64,000 nucleotides of DNA from Orientallactaga sibirica (taxonomy: Eukaryota > Chordata > Mammalia > Rodentia > Dipodidae). The position numbers were made by a program, and so were the translations under genes. Of the stretch, positions 30,937 to 41,284 are shown piece by piece. Numbering within the stretch: the stretch's first letter is position 1; each line of letters begins with the position of its first letter. The stretch lies in NCBI GenBank assembly GCA_036365145.1, contig JAEOAD010000025.1, positions 29,459,001-29,523,000 of the forward strand, read 5' to 3'. The notes beneath the pieces were generated by a model. That model worked only from the letters and a program-made list of their open reading frames with translations, made no database searches and had not been told where the DNA came from.

Positions 30937-31089
30937 AACTGCAGTTCATTTTTGATGCTAGCTATCCAGGACTAGTGCGAACTTCACAGATGGAGAGAGC
31001 AACATCTCCCACTTCACACATCAGTTTCAAGTTCAGGAGCGTCTGAATGGGCCATGCTTCTTTTTATTTATTTACTTATTTTTAACTCT

Positions 31090-31369
31090 TTTAAAAAATT
31101 TTTTAAAATTTATTTTTGGAGAGAGAGACAGAGCGAGATAGACAGAGAAGGAGAGGGAGACAGAGATAGGTGCGCCAGCAGTCTCTCAGCTGCTGTGAAC
31201 GAAATCCAGATGCGTGCTCCCCCTTGTGGTCAAGTGCAGCATTGCGCCCTTGCCTCACTTTGCATCTGGCTAAACATGGGACCTGGAGATAGGAACCACT
31301 GGACATTGGAACCAGCGTTCTTAGGCTTAGCAGGCAGGCACCTTAGCCACTAAGCCATCTCTCCAGCCC
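31090..31369 (-). repeat. B2-like SINE, long variant
   Basis: Includes the long-class segment (CTTGTGGTCAAGTGCAGCAT) and a second insert near GAACCACTGGACATTGGAAC. AACTCTTTTAAA before and CACTCTTTTAATT after suggest a TSD. Confidence 0.9.
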
Positions 31370-31837
31370 CACTCTTTTAATTTTAATTAAGTTTTCCTTA
31401 TAATTCGAATTATTTAAAAAAACAACTCATACTTCTGACCAGTTGGCTACAAAATGAAGCATTTTTGCGAATTTTTCAGTTTGATAATCTCATGAATGGC
31501 TCACAGAGTGCAGGAAAGTACTCTGCTTGTAAAGTTTTCTTGTAAGTGAAGCAGATCAGGAGGAATCAAATAAAGAGACTTGTGGCCGGAGATGGGAGAT
31601 GGGCCATGGGCTTCTGTGTCTCTACCTGCTGTTTACCAGCCTGGAAGCTCCCAAGACCCCAAGTGTCTAGGGATTAACTGGGGTTTCCCTATTGTTCTCA
31701 ACGTCTTGACTGACTGGGTTTCAGCCTCCAGCTTCTCTTCCTCCCTGGAGATGCCAGGTCAGGTGAATATTTACCCTCTAATCTTTCTATCTTGGCCAGA
31801 CCCATCCAGTCACCTTCCTAGCGTCAACCCAGCTGTA
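31370..31837. other. Unique stretch without gene
   Basis: AT-rich at the left, otherwise plain. The 103-codon frame at 31580-31891 has no recognisable protein. Confidence 0.5.
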
Positions 31838-31976
31838 CAGCTGGGCATGGTAGCACACACCAGTAACCTCAGTGCTCAGGAGGTGGAGTGAGAGGGATCA
31901 GGAATTTGGGGTTCACTTAGCTACATAGCAAGGCAAGCCTGAACTGTATGAGACCCTGTCTCAAATAAACAAACAC
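31838..31976 (+). repeat. B1-like SINE, diverged
   Basis: AGCTGGGCATGGTAGCACAC, CCTCAGTGCTCAGGAGGTGG, TAGCTACATAGCAAGGC and GACCCTGTCTCAAATAAAC in B1 order. Confidence 0.8.
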
Positions 31977-32065
31977 CAGCTGTGGTTCTCCCATGAGTAA
32001 CAAAGGCACTCCTGTCACTTGGAATTCCAAGGGCTTAGAATCTCTAGGAACTAGGACAAAAAGCA

Positions 32066-32338
32066 AACAAGTTCTTCTTCTTCTTCTTCTTCTTCTTCTT
32101 CTTCTTCTTCTTCTTTTTTAAAATTATTTGCAATGGGACAGAACGAGAGAGAGAATAAATGAAATAGAATGCGAGAAGGGAATAGTGCCCCAGGGCCTCC
32201 AGCCACTGCCAATGAACTCCAGACGCATGTGCCACTTTGTGCATCTGCCTTTACATGGGGACTGGGAAATCGAACCCAGCCCATCACGTTTTGCAAGCAA
32301 GCACCTTTAACAGCTGAGCCATCTACCTCTTCAGCCCC
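32066..32338 (-). repeat. B2-like SINE with (TTC)n
   Basis: A (TTC)n microsatellite at 32072-32113 occupies the tail position. The rest is a standard body ending CATCTACCTCTTCAGCCCCC with a small insertion before the head. Confidence 0.92.
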
Positions 32339-32344
32339 CAGACT

Positions 32345-32765
32345 AGTTCTTTAGTTTAAGACAAGGGCCTTGGAATTCTAAGGACCTGCTCTTTTTCTCT
32401 GAACAGCATCATATGCCATTTGGTAGGTTTTGGGTAGAGAAGTGATGTGCTTGAATTCCTGTTTGGACAAAGTTATTCTGGCTGCTATGTTAAGAGTACA
32501 ACTAGGAAGGGAAGGGTCAGGGCAGCCAGACCCACAAGCAGCTGCTGTGATTGTCCTGGCACAAGATGGTGGTTGACCCCAGTGGTACCTGTGCAGGCCA
32601 TGCAAAACGGCCTGTCTTGAGTTATTTTGGAATTAGAGGTAGCGGGATTTACTGGTGGATTGGAGGCAGGGGGAGGAGGCAAGGGGAGTCAGGGATGGTG
32701 ATAAGGTTTTGTCTTAAGGTCTTGGAGGAACGAGCTGAAGTGTCCCACGTGGAGAGCGCAGGGTA
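32345..32765 (+). repeat. L2 LINE fragment
   Basis: GGGTAGAGAAGTGATGTGCT, GTTATTCTGGCTGCTATGTT and GGATTGGAGGCAGGGGGAGG follow the L2 wording also seen at 40255-40620, in the same order. Confidence 0.65.
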
Positions 32766-33344
32766 GAAGAGCAGGGCTCTGTTTTCTTGAACAGGCCTTG
32801 CACAAGCTAAGAAGCTAAGTATGTACTCTAATATTGAGCTACATAACCAGCCAGGAGCTTAGTAACAGCCATGTTAAGTATAAAATGCCCATTGGATACT
32901 CAAGTAGCAATGTTTCAATAGGCAGTCTGACAGATGCATCTGGGGCTGGAGGGTGAGATCTGAGCTGGGATAGAAGAAATAGTATTAACACACTGTGTGA
33001 CTAGATGAAGTCGCTATGGTAATGAAAGGAGGGAGACAGGCTCAAAGCAAGGTGCTGGGAGCCTGGGACACTCCAGTGGGAGATTGGTGGTGGGGCAGGG
33101 GAGTTGGAGTAAAACCAGGAGTATGGGGTCCTGCAGGATCAGTAAGAAAAGCCCCTGGCGAGGCACTGCTCAACTGTCAGGTACTGCTGTGGCCCATCAA
33201 GCACAATGACTAAGGGCTGGAGGTGGGGCTCAGCATGGAAAAATGAGTAAACAAATAAATAACTTACAAAAACCATGAAGACCAACGTGAGACTAGTGGT
33301 GGACTGAGCAATTTAGTCCCTGGCGACCCTGGTAGGAAATGTTC
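32766..33344. other. Unique stretch without gene
   Basis: No confident repeat. GGCTGGAGGTGGGGCTCAGC at 33215 faintly resembles a tRNA-type SINE head but stops after 20 bases. Confidence 0.45.
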
Positions 33345-33358
33345 TGGGCTGAGTTCTT

Positions 33359-33526
33359 TTTTTGTTTGTTTGTTTGTTTTTTGTTTTTCGAGGTAGGGTC
33401 TCACTCGAGTCCAGGCTGACCTGGAATTAACTATGTAGTCTCAGGGTGGACTCGAACTCTCGGCGATCCTCCTACCTCTGCCTCCGAGTGCTGGGATTAA
33501 AGGCGTGCGCCACCACGCCCAGCTCT
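33359..33526 (-). repeat. B1 SINE with 14-bp TSD
   Basis: Tail (TTTG)n, complete body. TGGGCTGAGTTCTT occurs at 33345-33358 and 33528-33541, approximately, as a perfect TSD. Confidence 0.95.
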
Positions 33527-33642
33527 TGGGCTGAGTTCTTGAGGGAGTGAAAGGGTTGTGTGCTTTGCTGTGCATCATTGTTTCATTGCGAGGAGAGCTA
33601 TGGGCTGGAGTGTGGGGGTACGGGATCAAGAAAGGAGCTTCT

Positions 33643-33810
33643 TTTAAAAAAAATTTATTTGTGTGCTGTGTGCTTGGGGGTGTGTGTGTGTGTGTGTGTG
33701 TGTGTACCAGCTTTTTGTCTCCAGCTTTATGTGTGTGGCTGGGGGACTGAACCTGGACTGTCAGGCTTTGCAAGCAAGCACTTTAAACCACTAAGCCATC
33801 TCTCCAGCCA
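33643..33810 (-). repeat. B2-like SINE interrupted by (TG)n
   Basis: The central third of the SINE is replaced by a (TG)n tract (33680-33705). The remaining head half ends GCCATCTCTCCAGCC. Confidence 0.85.
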
Positions 33811-34059
33811 ACAAAGAGTCTTTTTAAGAGGGGAGAAGATGCAGCACTTTTGTACGAAGATGCCTGTGAAAGCCGCGATTTAAGAGACTGGGGCTATTTG
33901 GTCATGAGTCGAGGAGACTCTGGGGCATGTCATAACTCTCCTCACATGCTTAAAGGACTGTCATGTGGAAGAGAATTAGATTCATTTTATGTGACTCTAG
34001 AGGAAAGCGCGAGGACTGATGGTTAGAAACTGCAAAGAGAAGGATTGCAGCATACCCCA

Positions 34060-34310
34060 AACTCGAATTTTGTGTGTGTTTTATTTGCTCATTCAGGAAA
34101 TCACGCCGAATGCCTGCCATGGGACCAACACTGGTCCAGGCACCAGAGAGGACGTCTGTTGGAAATACAGTCCTCGCCAGCTAGTGGGGGAGGAAAACAG
34201 GCCAGCAGGGCGCGGAATGCCGGTGAGGGACGGGTCATGCGGCTGAAGGGGAGCCCTGATTCCTGGGTAGGGTTATTCCGCCTTCTGATAACCGGGATCC
34301 CATTTGGCTC
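34060..34310 (+). repeat. L2 LINE 3'-end fragment
   Basis: TTTGCTCATTCAGGAAATCA, GACCAACACTGGTCCAGGCA, AATACAGTCCTCGCCAGCTA match the L2 terminal region in order. Confidence 0.55.
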
Positions 34311-34941
34311 AAGTAAATGAAGCTTAGAAAGGCACCTGGACCTCAGTTATTAGGGACATTTTCTGGATGACTAGGCCGTGGAGGTGCAGCCTTTATAAAA
34401 ACGAGATCTGAAAGATGGACGGTGCTTTGTTACTCACCGAGCACTTTCAGGCCTGCTGCCACAGAGCTGGTTTGCTGTCGCCAGTGGCTTTAATCGGCTG
34501 GGCTAACAGAGGCACAGTGATCCAGTCCCGAGGCCACACTCTTCCTAGAGCCAGGAAAGGCCAACTCTAACTTGCCCTCTCCTCGCTCTGCCCATGCGTG
34601 GAAGTGGTTTGGGTCTCAGATGAAACACCCCTTTACTTCTGTCCCCACGCTCAGGGCCTAGTCGGGACATACTCTGATCAAGCCGGTTTACCACCCTGTG
34701 TCTGGCACCCCTTCACTTCTTTTCTGTTCTTGCTCTCCATTCTTTCACGCCAAGAAGCTTTCTGGAGCCTGAGAGTCCCCCAAACCGTGGCGTTTTCCAT
34801 ACTTCCTGGGCCACAGTCCTTGTCATTTGAGTGCTGTGACACAAGGAAGGAGGGTAGACATGTGAGCCCTGTAAACATGGAGGGTGGAAGGAGAAGAGAG
34901 GGCAAGAAAGCAAGAAGGATGATTTAATAATACTTAATACT
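34311..34941. other. Unique stretch without gene
   Basis: No repeat recognised. A 109-codon frame at 34598-34927 and its minus shadows have no domain. Confidence 0.5.
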
Positions 34942-35058
34942 AGCTGGGCATGGCGGTGCACACCTTTGATCCCAGCACTCGGGAGGCAGAGGTCGAAGGA
35001 TCACTGCGAGTTATTCTAGGTCAGCCTGGGCTAGAGTAAGACCTTACCTTGAAAAAAA
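34942..35058 (+). repeat. B1 SINE with internal deletion
   Basis: Sense copy lacking the CAAGGCCACCCTGAGACTACA segment, going straight from GCGAGTTA to TTCTAGGTCAGC. AATACTTAATACT before and AGTATACTTAATGCT after look like a TSD. Confidence 0.92.
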
Positions 35059-35064
35059 TAGTAT

Positions 35065-35160
35065 ACTTAATGCTGATATTATTTTCATTTTACAAATGAG
35101 GAAACTGAGGCACATTGCTCCAAGTTGAATAGCTGGGCAGGCTGCTATGTGGCACACGCG
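35065..35160 (+). repeat. MIR SINE fragment
   Basis: TTATTTTCATTTTACAAATG and AGGAAACTGAGGCACATTGC are close to the most conserved phrase of MIR. Confidence 0.8.
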
Positions 35161-35379
35161 AACATTGGTCTGTGGCCTCCCTTGGGGGAAAAGTGAGAGA
35201 ACCAAGGCCAGGAAGGCTTTTGTTCAGCTTGTCTGTTCTAAGCTTCAGCTGCTGAGGCTGTGTGAGAAGAAAGAGACCTAGGCCCTTCCATGAACTCAGA
35301 GCTGCAGAGTCAACATGGGACTGGCCTGGAGATGTCACCAAAGTGGTGCACAGGGAGTGGAAGTAAAAAGCCTGTGAAG

Positions 35380-35618
35380 GGCTGGAGAGATGGCTTAATG
35401 GTTTAGGTGCTTGCCTGTGAAACCTAAGGACCCATGTCAGACTCTCCAGATCCCACGTAAGCTGGGTGCACAAAGGTGAGGCAGGCGCAAGGTCTCACAT
35501 GCTCACTAGGTGGCGCAAGTGTCTAGCATTTGATTGCATTGGCTAAGGCCCTGGCGCACCAGTTCTCTCTCTCTCTCTCTGTCTCTCTCTTGCATGCTCT
35601 CTAAAAGTAAAAAAAAAA
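35380..35618 (+). repeat. B2-like SINE, long variant, 15-bp TSD
   Basis: Long-class copy with (CT)n and an A15 tail. AAAAAGCCTGTGAAG at 35365-35379 is repeated at 35619-35633, so this is one of the best preserved insertions here. Confidence 0.95.
35503..35516 (+). promoter_or_regulatory. CTCF-like motif inside long SINE
   Basis: TCACTAGGTGGCGC differs from the CTCF core CCACTAGGTGGCGC at one base. It lies at the same place in the SINE as the perfect motif at 6290. Confidence 0.42.
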
Positions 35619-35812
35619 AAAAAGCCTGTGAAGATGAGAATGTGTTGGCAGTTCAAAGCCAACCCTTAGCAATAGCAGGCAGCACACCTCTTACAGCAAG
35701 TCTGGGTGCTGGGTGCTGCCACCGGAATCCTTGCCTTCCAGTGGACGAAAATTGCAAGGGTAATGTGGGCGTTTGAATAAAACATCCCTCCCCAACCTCC
35801 TGATTTTGTGGT

Positions 35813-36100
35813 TGTTGCAGTGAGCTTCACACTGCTCGACAAACACCCAGCCAGAAACAGCTTATGGGAGGAAAGGGTTTATTTCAGTCTTAGCAATTCC
35901 AGGGGAACATCATCAGTGGTGGAAAAGCTGGGCTCACTTCCATAGATCCAAGCAGAGAGACATCACCAGTAGCCAGGACCACCAACAAGCACAAAACTGC
36001 CAGAGCCCAAAGTGCTGTACATACACCTAAAGGCCTCCTGCAGCAGCAATCTGCCTGCTAGGAGCTCAAGTTGCAAACTAAATTTTAATAAAACACCTGA
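35813..36100 (-). mobile_element. Antisense MaLR-type LTR, nested
   Basis: Starts TGTTGCAGTGAGCTTCACAC and contains GGAAAGGGTTTATTTCAGTC (the reverse of an AATAAA region) and AACACCTGAGTC near its end. It resembles the complete antisense LTR at 61556-61903 in layout. The right terminus is uncertain. Confidence 0.5.
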
Positions 36101-36134
36101 GTCTAAAGGGTATTTTGTAAAATTGAGCTTACAG

Positions 36135-36324
36135 GCTGGAGAGATGGCTTAGTGGTTAAGGCGCTTGCCTGAAAAGCCAAAAGACCCAGGTTCGATTTCC
36201 CAGGACTCACATAAGCCAGATGCACAAGAAGGCACATGCATCTGGAGTTCATTTGCAGTGGCGGGGAGCCCTGGTGTGCCCATTCTCTCTCTCTCTCTCT
36301 CAAATAAATAAAAATTTTAAAAAA
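36135..36324 (+). repeat. B2-like SINE with near-perfect boxes and TSD
   Basis: A box TGGCTTAGTGG and B box GGTTCGATTTC are intact. TTGAGCTTACAG (36123-36134) and ATGAGCTTGCAG (36325-36336) form the TSD. Tail AAATAAATAAAAATTT. This is one of the best models of the family's tRNA-derived head. Confidence 0.95.
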
Positions 36325-36670
36325 ATGAGCTTGCAGTGTACAGACTTTCACATTGAAACTCCTGTAGTGATTAAGCCTCATACTTGGTCTGTAGCTGCTG
36401 GAGCCTTTGGGAAGTAGACCCTTGCTGGAGGTGGCGTGTCACTGGGGGTGGGCCTTGGGGTGTTAGAGTCTAGTCCACTTGCCCAGTGCCAACCCACTTT
36501 TACTTGCTCTATCCCACTGGCATGTGATGATGTGAGCCAGTTTCCATTTCTGCCATCCTTTCCCTGCCATGATGAAACTTCTGGAAACTGTAAGCTGGAA
36601 AATAAACTCTTTCCTTCCATAAGCTGCCTCTGGTCAGGTGTTTCAACCCATTAACAATAAGGTAACTGCC

Positions 36671-37079
36671 TCAGGTAGTAAAAAAATAAGCCATTGAGTA
36701 CAAAGTAGTAGACATGTTGGAGAAATCATAGCTAGTTCCCTTTGGAAGGTGTTTAGCTTGCGTCTCAAAAAGTATAGAAAAAGAAGGCAGAGACACAGAG
36801 GTGTGTGCAAAATTGAGCTCCTGGATTCCAAGAGAGACAGTCAGGTGAGGCTTATTAGGAAAGGGTTCCTGGAGGAGGAGGAGGAGGGAGAGGTGGTGGC
36901 ATTCTGGTTGTATAACAAACAAGGAATCAGAATGGGTTAAGATATTTATAGGCAGGGGTGAAAAGGGAGGAGGGAATTAAGTCTTAGCTTTAATTCAGTT
37001 TTACAAATATGAGACGAGAGTTTACCAAGAGCCAAATATCTTGAATATATATAAAGATGAGTTAAAAACATAGTATCTG
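36671..37079. other. Unique stretch without gene
   Basis: AT-rich with a (GGA)n cluster at 36875-36892. Weak L2-like wording near 36850-36920 (AAGGGTTCCTGGAGGAGG) could not be extended. Confidence 0.45.
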
Positions 37080-37303
37080 GGGTTGGGGAGATGGCCCAGT
37101 GGTTAGAGGCATTGTTTGCAAAGGCTGCCAACCCAGGTTCAATTCCCCGGTACCCATGTAAAGCCAGATGCACTATATGGTGCATGCCGCTAAAGTTTAT
37201 TTGTAGTGGCATGTGGCCCTGGCATACCTATACTGTGTCTCTCACTCCCCTCCCACTTTGCTCTCTCTGTCTCTCTTCCTCTCAAATAAATAAATAAAAT
37301 ACA
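37080..37303 (+). repeat. B2-like SINE, plus strand
   Basis: Head GGTTGGGGAGATGGCCCAG, B box GGTTCAATTCC, CT-rich end and AAATAAATAAATAAA tail. Confidence 0.92.
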
Positions 37304-37315
37304 AAGCAAAATATA

Positions 37316-37491
37316 GCGCCAGATGTGGTGGCGCACGCCTTTAATCCTAGCACTCAGGAGGCAGAGGTAGGAGGATCACTGTGAGTTCAAGGCCACCCTG
37401 AGACTATATAGTGAATTCTAGGTCAGCCTGAGCTAGAGTGAGACCCTACCTCGAAAAACCAAAATTAAAAAAACAAACAAAAAACAAAAAT
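37316..37491 (+). repeat. B1 SINE, plus strand
   Basis: Full copy with CAAACAAA-type tail. AAAATATAGC precedes and follows it as TSD. Confidence 0.94.
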
Positions 37492-37519
37492 ATAGCACCT
37501 GTTCTTAAGGAGCATATAC

Positions 37520-38029
37520 CTACTATATTCAATGTAAAAACAGCCCCCTATAGACTCATGTACTTAAATACTTAATCCCTAGTTGGTGGCACTGTTTGGG
37601 AAAGATCTAGAACCTTCAGGAGGGACAGCCTTGCTGGAGGAAGTGGTGGCAGGTCTTGAGGTTTTACAGGCCAGCCTCTCTTCCTGCTCTCACTGCCTCT
37701 TCCCAGCTGATACAGTGTGCCACCAGCTTCCTGCTCCTGTCATGCCGTCCCTGCTGTAATGAAGTTTCTCCTCAGAGATGTAAGCCTTGAAATAAACACC
37801 TTTCCTTTTTTTTTTTTGTTTTGCAAAGTAGGGTCTCACTCTGGTCCAGGCTGACCTGGAATTAACTATGTAGTCTCAGGGTGGCCTCGAACTCTCAGCG
37901 ATCCTCTTACCTCTGCCTCCCGAGTGCTGGGATTAAAGGCGTGCGCCACCACGCCCGGCAACCCCTTTCCTTCCTTAAGCTATTTCTGCTTGGATATTTT
38001 GTCCCAGTAATGAGAAAATAACTGATACA
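37520..38029 (+). mobile_element. Left LTR of MaLR element
   Basis: Landmarks CATAGACTCATG-like start, TGGTGGCACTGTTTGGGAAA, GCCTTGAAATAAACACC and the end AACTGATACA align in order with the right LTR. The exact left boundary is uncertain. Confidence 0.7.
37808..37959 (-). repeat. B1 SINE inside left LTR
   Basis: Full reversed B1. AACACCTTTCC to the left and AACCCCTTTCC to the right are its TSD, located just after the LTR's AATAAA. Confidence 0.94.
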
Positions 38030-38034
38030 GAAAA

Positions 38035-38053
38035 ATGGGTACCGAGAGTGGGG
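38035..38053 (+). other. Putative primer-binding-site remnant
   Basis: GGGTACCGAGAGTGGGG follows the left LTR by a few bases, where MaLR/ERVL elements carry a tRNA-Leu-type primer site (TGGTACC-AGAGTGGG-like). It has one extra G and other changes. Confidence 0.4.
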
Positions 38054-39458
38054 TTGTTGCTTTGACAAACCCAACCATGTGGCTCCTAGGCTTTAAGAAC
38101 CAGGCAGAAGTATTTGGAATTTCGATTGGAGAAACTTTGCAGTGCTGTAAGAAGAGCTTAATGGACTGTTCTGGTGAGAATCTGGAAGAGCAAAATACAG
38201 AAAGAAACGTGGACAAAGAAGGCTCAGCTTATGAGGTTTCAGAAGGAAAAAAAAAAACTTTATTGGGAACTGAATTAGAGGTAGTTCATGTCATATTCTG
38301 GCAAAGAAATGGGCTGCATTTTCCCCCTGAAATGAGGAACTTGAATTTAAAAGTGATAGCCTAATGTGTTTGGCAGAGAAAAATTTTAAGGCAGAAAGAC
38401 ATTGACTCTGTGGGATGGTTTCCCTTTGCTGCCTGGATTCAGACCATTAATGAAAGAGGAAAATACAGAGCAGAAAGATATGAAAAGTTAAAAAGTTTGG
38501 TACAGAAAGAAATAGAAGCAAATTTAAAGTCCCAGAAACAATAGCCATCCTGGCTGCAGTTGTTAGATACTGTCACCATTAAAATTAAGCCAACTGCTCT
38601 GCATTGGGACCATGGGAAGGATGTCAGGAGGGCAAGACCCATCTCACTGAAGGCTCAAGACAGTTGGAATGAGAACTCTTCTGAAAGGAAAAGGCCTGGA
38701 AGCAGAAGTGGAGAAGGTCTCTGCTTCTCAGGGTCAGAGGCTGCTACAGCTGAGACCCACGGCCAGGCCTCATGCTGATTTTCTGTCTTTTTTCTTCACA
38801 TTGATTTGATAGTAGAACTTGACAATGTCGTCCACATGGTACTGGTTTTGGAAGAATGAAAGACACAAGATGGTGGTCATGGGTTGCATCATGGCTCCAG
38901 AGAGCCACTGAGGCTCAGTATTGTGAATCAGGGCCACAGTCCCCACAAGGAAGCCCTGCGAGTCCACTGCATGGAGCTGTGAAGATGAACCGTAAGTCGT
39001 GTTAGAGATGCCAGGACCATGGGGCATCTGCTAAGAAAAGCTGCCGGCTAGGGTCAGATTCTGCCAGGAGAGAGGCTGCAGGAGGCAGCACAGCTGCAGG
39101 GGTGGAGCTGCCCAAGGCTTTTAGAGCCCAGAATGTTTCATCCAGGAGTCCCAGATACTACACATGGATCTGTAAGGTTTGATGTTTGCCCCACTGGATT
39201 TCAGTATCATTTTGATCTACTCTTTCCTGCTATGCTTCCATCCCACCCTGTGCCATTGTCTGTTGGAAGTATCCTGTGTTTAGATTCTACAGGACTCACA
39301 GTTAAGAGAGTGCATTAAGTCTCATATAAGACTTTAGATGGTTGACCAGTGTGGGGCTGGTAAAGACCAGGGGGACTTTTAAAGTTGGGTTGGATGCAAA
39401 TGCATTCATCAACCAACATCATGAGATGGCCGTGAATCTGTAGGAGCCAGGAGCGGAC

Positions 39459-39774
39459 TGTGGTGGTTTGAATGTAAAATGTCCCCCATAGCCTTACGTG
39501 CTGGACCACATGTTTGGGAGGGTCATAGAACCTTTAGGGGGTGGAGCCTTTGGAGGTCACTGGTGGCGGCCTTGAGGATTTACAGCCCAGTCCTGTTGTC
39601 CCTCTAGCTCTCACTGTATCCTCCTTCATGATGTGACAGTGTGACACCAGCTTCCTGCTCTTGCCATGCTTTCAGACCAGCTTTGACAAAACTGTCACCC
39701 AGAAAAACCCCTTTCCTCCCTGAAGCTGCTTCTGGTCGGACATGCTGTCCCAGCAATGAGAAGGGAACTGATAG
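39459..39774 (+). mobile_element. Right LTR of MaLR element
   Basis: Starts TGTGGTGGTTTGAATG. It passes GTTTGGGAGGGTCATAG and CTTCCTGCTCTTGCCATGC and ends AGGGAACTGATAGA, parallel to the left LTR. The AATAAA region is mutated (CAGAAAAACCCC). Confidence 0.75.
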
Positions 39775-39983
39775 AGCGCGCACAGTGCTTTGCAGTCATG
39801 GGATGCGCATGTTCCCTGAGAGCTCAGAGGTGGCACTGGTCCAAGCTGCACTTTAGGAGTTCTCCCGGGCAGCAGGCCTGAACTGCATCTGAAGTCTGAA
39901 GAGCAAAAGATGGGGTACACACGGCTTGAAACGAGTCCAATGCTGCCTGTGCGGGCGGGACTCTGACGGGCTGGGATTTCTTT

Positions 39984-40004
39984 GTTTCATTTTTAAAAAC
40001 ATCT

Positions 40005-40048
<44 letters not shown>

Positions 40049-40246
40049 TAAGATAGATAGGGAGAGAGATGGAGAGAGGCAGATAGAGAGAAAGAATGGG
40101 CACGGCAGGCCCCCTAGCCACTGTAAACAAACTCCAGACGCATGTGTCACCTTGTGCATCTGGCTTACGTGGGTCCTGGGGAATTGAACCTGAATCCTTT
40201 GGCTTTGCAGGCAAGTGCCTTAACCTCTAAGCCATGTCTGCAGCCC
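39984..40246 (-). repeat. B2-like SINE with (TTTA)n and 16-bp TSD
   Basis: (TTTA)n at about 40005-40049, then AGATAGATAGGGAGAGAG, full body. GGGCTGGGATTTCTTT (39968-39983) and GGGCTTGGATTTCTTG (40247-40262) form the TSD with two differences. Confidence 0.94.
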
Positions 40247-40254
40247 GGGCTTGG

Positions 40255-40620
40255 ATTTCTTGAAGGTAAAATACATACTGGAAAGGACAGGAGAATCTGC
40301 TGGAGAGGTAAATAGCCGCTGTGCTGAGCAGGAGGACCTAGCCTGATTCGTGCCTCATATGAAGTCAGTGGGAGAGCCACTGAAGGGTACTGCACGGGGC
40401 TGTGATGCTAGTAGATTTTCACTTTAGAAAGATCACCCTAGTGACTGCGGAGAATGGATTTAAGAGGACCGAGCTGGAGGCAGGGGGACCACTCAGGAGG
40501 CTGTCACAGCAGCCCAGGGGAATGATGAAGAGGAACTGCGCCAAGGCAGTGAGAGTGGAGAGGAGAGGTTCGAAGCTGGGGTCTGTGGGGAGGAGTTTTC
40601 AGTAATGGCTGCCTCCAGGT
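40255..40620 (+). repeat. L2 LINE fragment
   Basis: In order: GGTAAAATACATACTGGAAA, GTGGGAGAGCCACTGAAGGG, TAGAAAGATCACCCTAGTGA, GCAGGGGGACCACTCAGGAG and TCACAGCAGCCCAGGGG. This is the best preserved L2 of the window. Confidence 0.75.
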
Positions 40621-41284
40621 GGAGTCCAGGGTGGGTCTCGGGTTTAAAATGAGGGTGAGGAAATAGCAGGGACTCTGGGCAGAAGGACTAAGGAAATGAA
40701 GCTGAGACTCCCTCCCTGTGTCACAGCACCACAGCCCCTAATGAGCCGGGGAGGGTCATCAGAGCTGGCTTTACAACTCCTGTGGACTAAGCCCAAGAAA
40801 TGGTGAGAAAATCCCAAGAGTTCCTGGCTGAGGGCCAAGGACTTGGCAGTCCTTCAGGTTTAAAGCCAAAGTCAGTGTTGGGAGCTCAGAGAGGAGGTGA
40901 AAAGAGAGAGAGGGGTGTGCCTGTGTGTGCACGCGTGTGAAATGTGCTTGGGGCATCTATACCAGTGGGTGAGGGATTCCTGGTTTCCAGGGACTGTGTT
41001 ACACATTGACATTCTGGGCAGCCATACTGTCCCCACACTGCAGCCTTCTAGGTAACAGGATCAGTCAAGTCCTTTCACACTAGACTCCTGCAAACGGGCA
41101 GTGAAATCAGAGTGGGGTTGGAGGCTGCACGAACAAATACAGGGCAGTGTTGCCCATTAAAGCAAACTCACAGGTTTAGATAGAGGCCACCTGGCACTGT
41201 AGTGTAGTGAGCTCCGTGTATGTACTTTTTGGGGCTCAGAACTACAGAAGGGGGCGGAGAGGAGATGACTCCTGAGCAGGACTC
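40621..41284. other. Unique stretch without gene
   Basis: No repeat recognised; no coding signature. Confidence 0.5.

Larger units (their letters stand above)
35764..36670 (+). mobile_element. MaLR-type LTR broken by two insertions
   Basis: Begins TGTGGGCGTTTGAATAAAAC; resumes after about 36325 with GCTGCTGGAGCCTTTGGGAA, GTGTCACTGGGGGTGGGCCT and GCTGGAAAATAAACTCTTTC; ends near CAATAAGGTAACTGCCTCA. An antisense LTR and a SINE sit inside it. Confidence 0.6.
37520..39774 (+). mobile_element. Near-complete MaLR (ERVL-MaLR) element
   Basis: LTR-internal-LTR organisation: left LTR 37520-38029, internal region 38030-39458, right LTR 39459-39774. The internal part starts with a TGGGTACCGAGAGTGGGG primer-site-like phrase. 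It keeps landmarks I know from MaLR internal regions of other mammals (TTTATTGGGAACTGAATTAG, GGGCTGCATTTTCCCCCTGA, GCCCCACTGGATTTCAGTAT). MaLR elements are non-autonomous and need not encode proteins; the 109-codon frame at 38035 has no known domain. A B1 interrupts the left LTR. Confidence 0.75.

Noticed and set aside
36135..36210. tRNA gene
   Set aside because: A and B boxes are present but belong to the tRNA-derived head of a SINE; no cloverleaf acceptor or anticodon stem is formed.
38035..38364. 109-codon frame in the MaLR internal region
   Set aside because: MaLR internals are mostly non-coding; no retroviral domain is recognisable in it.
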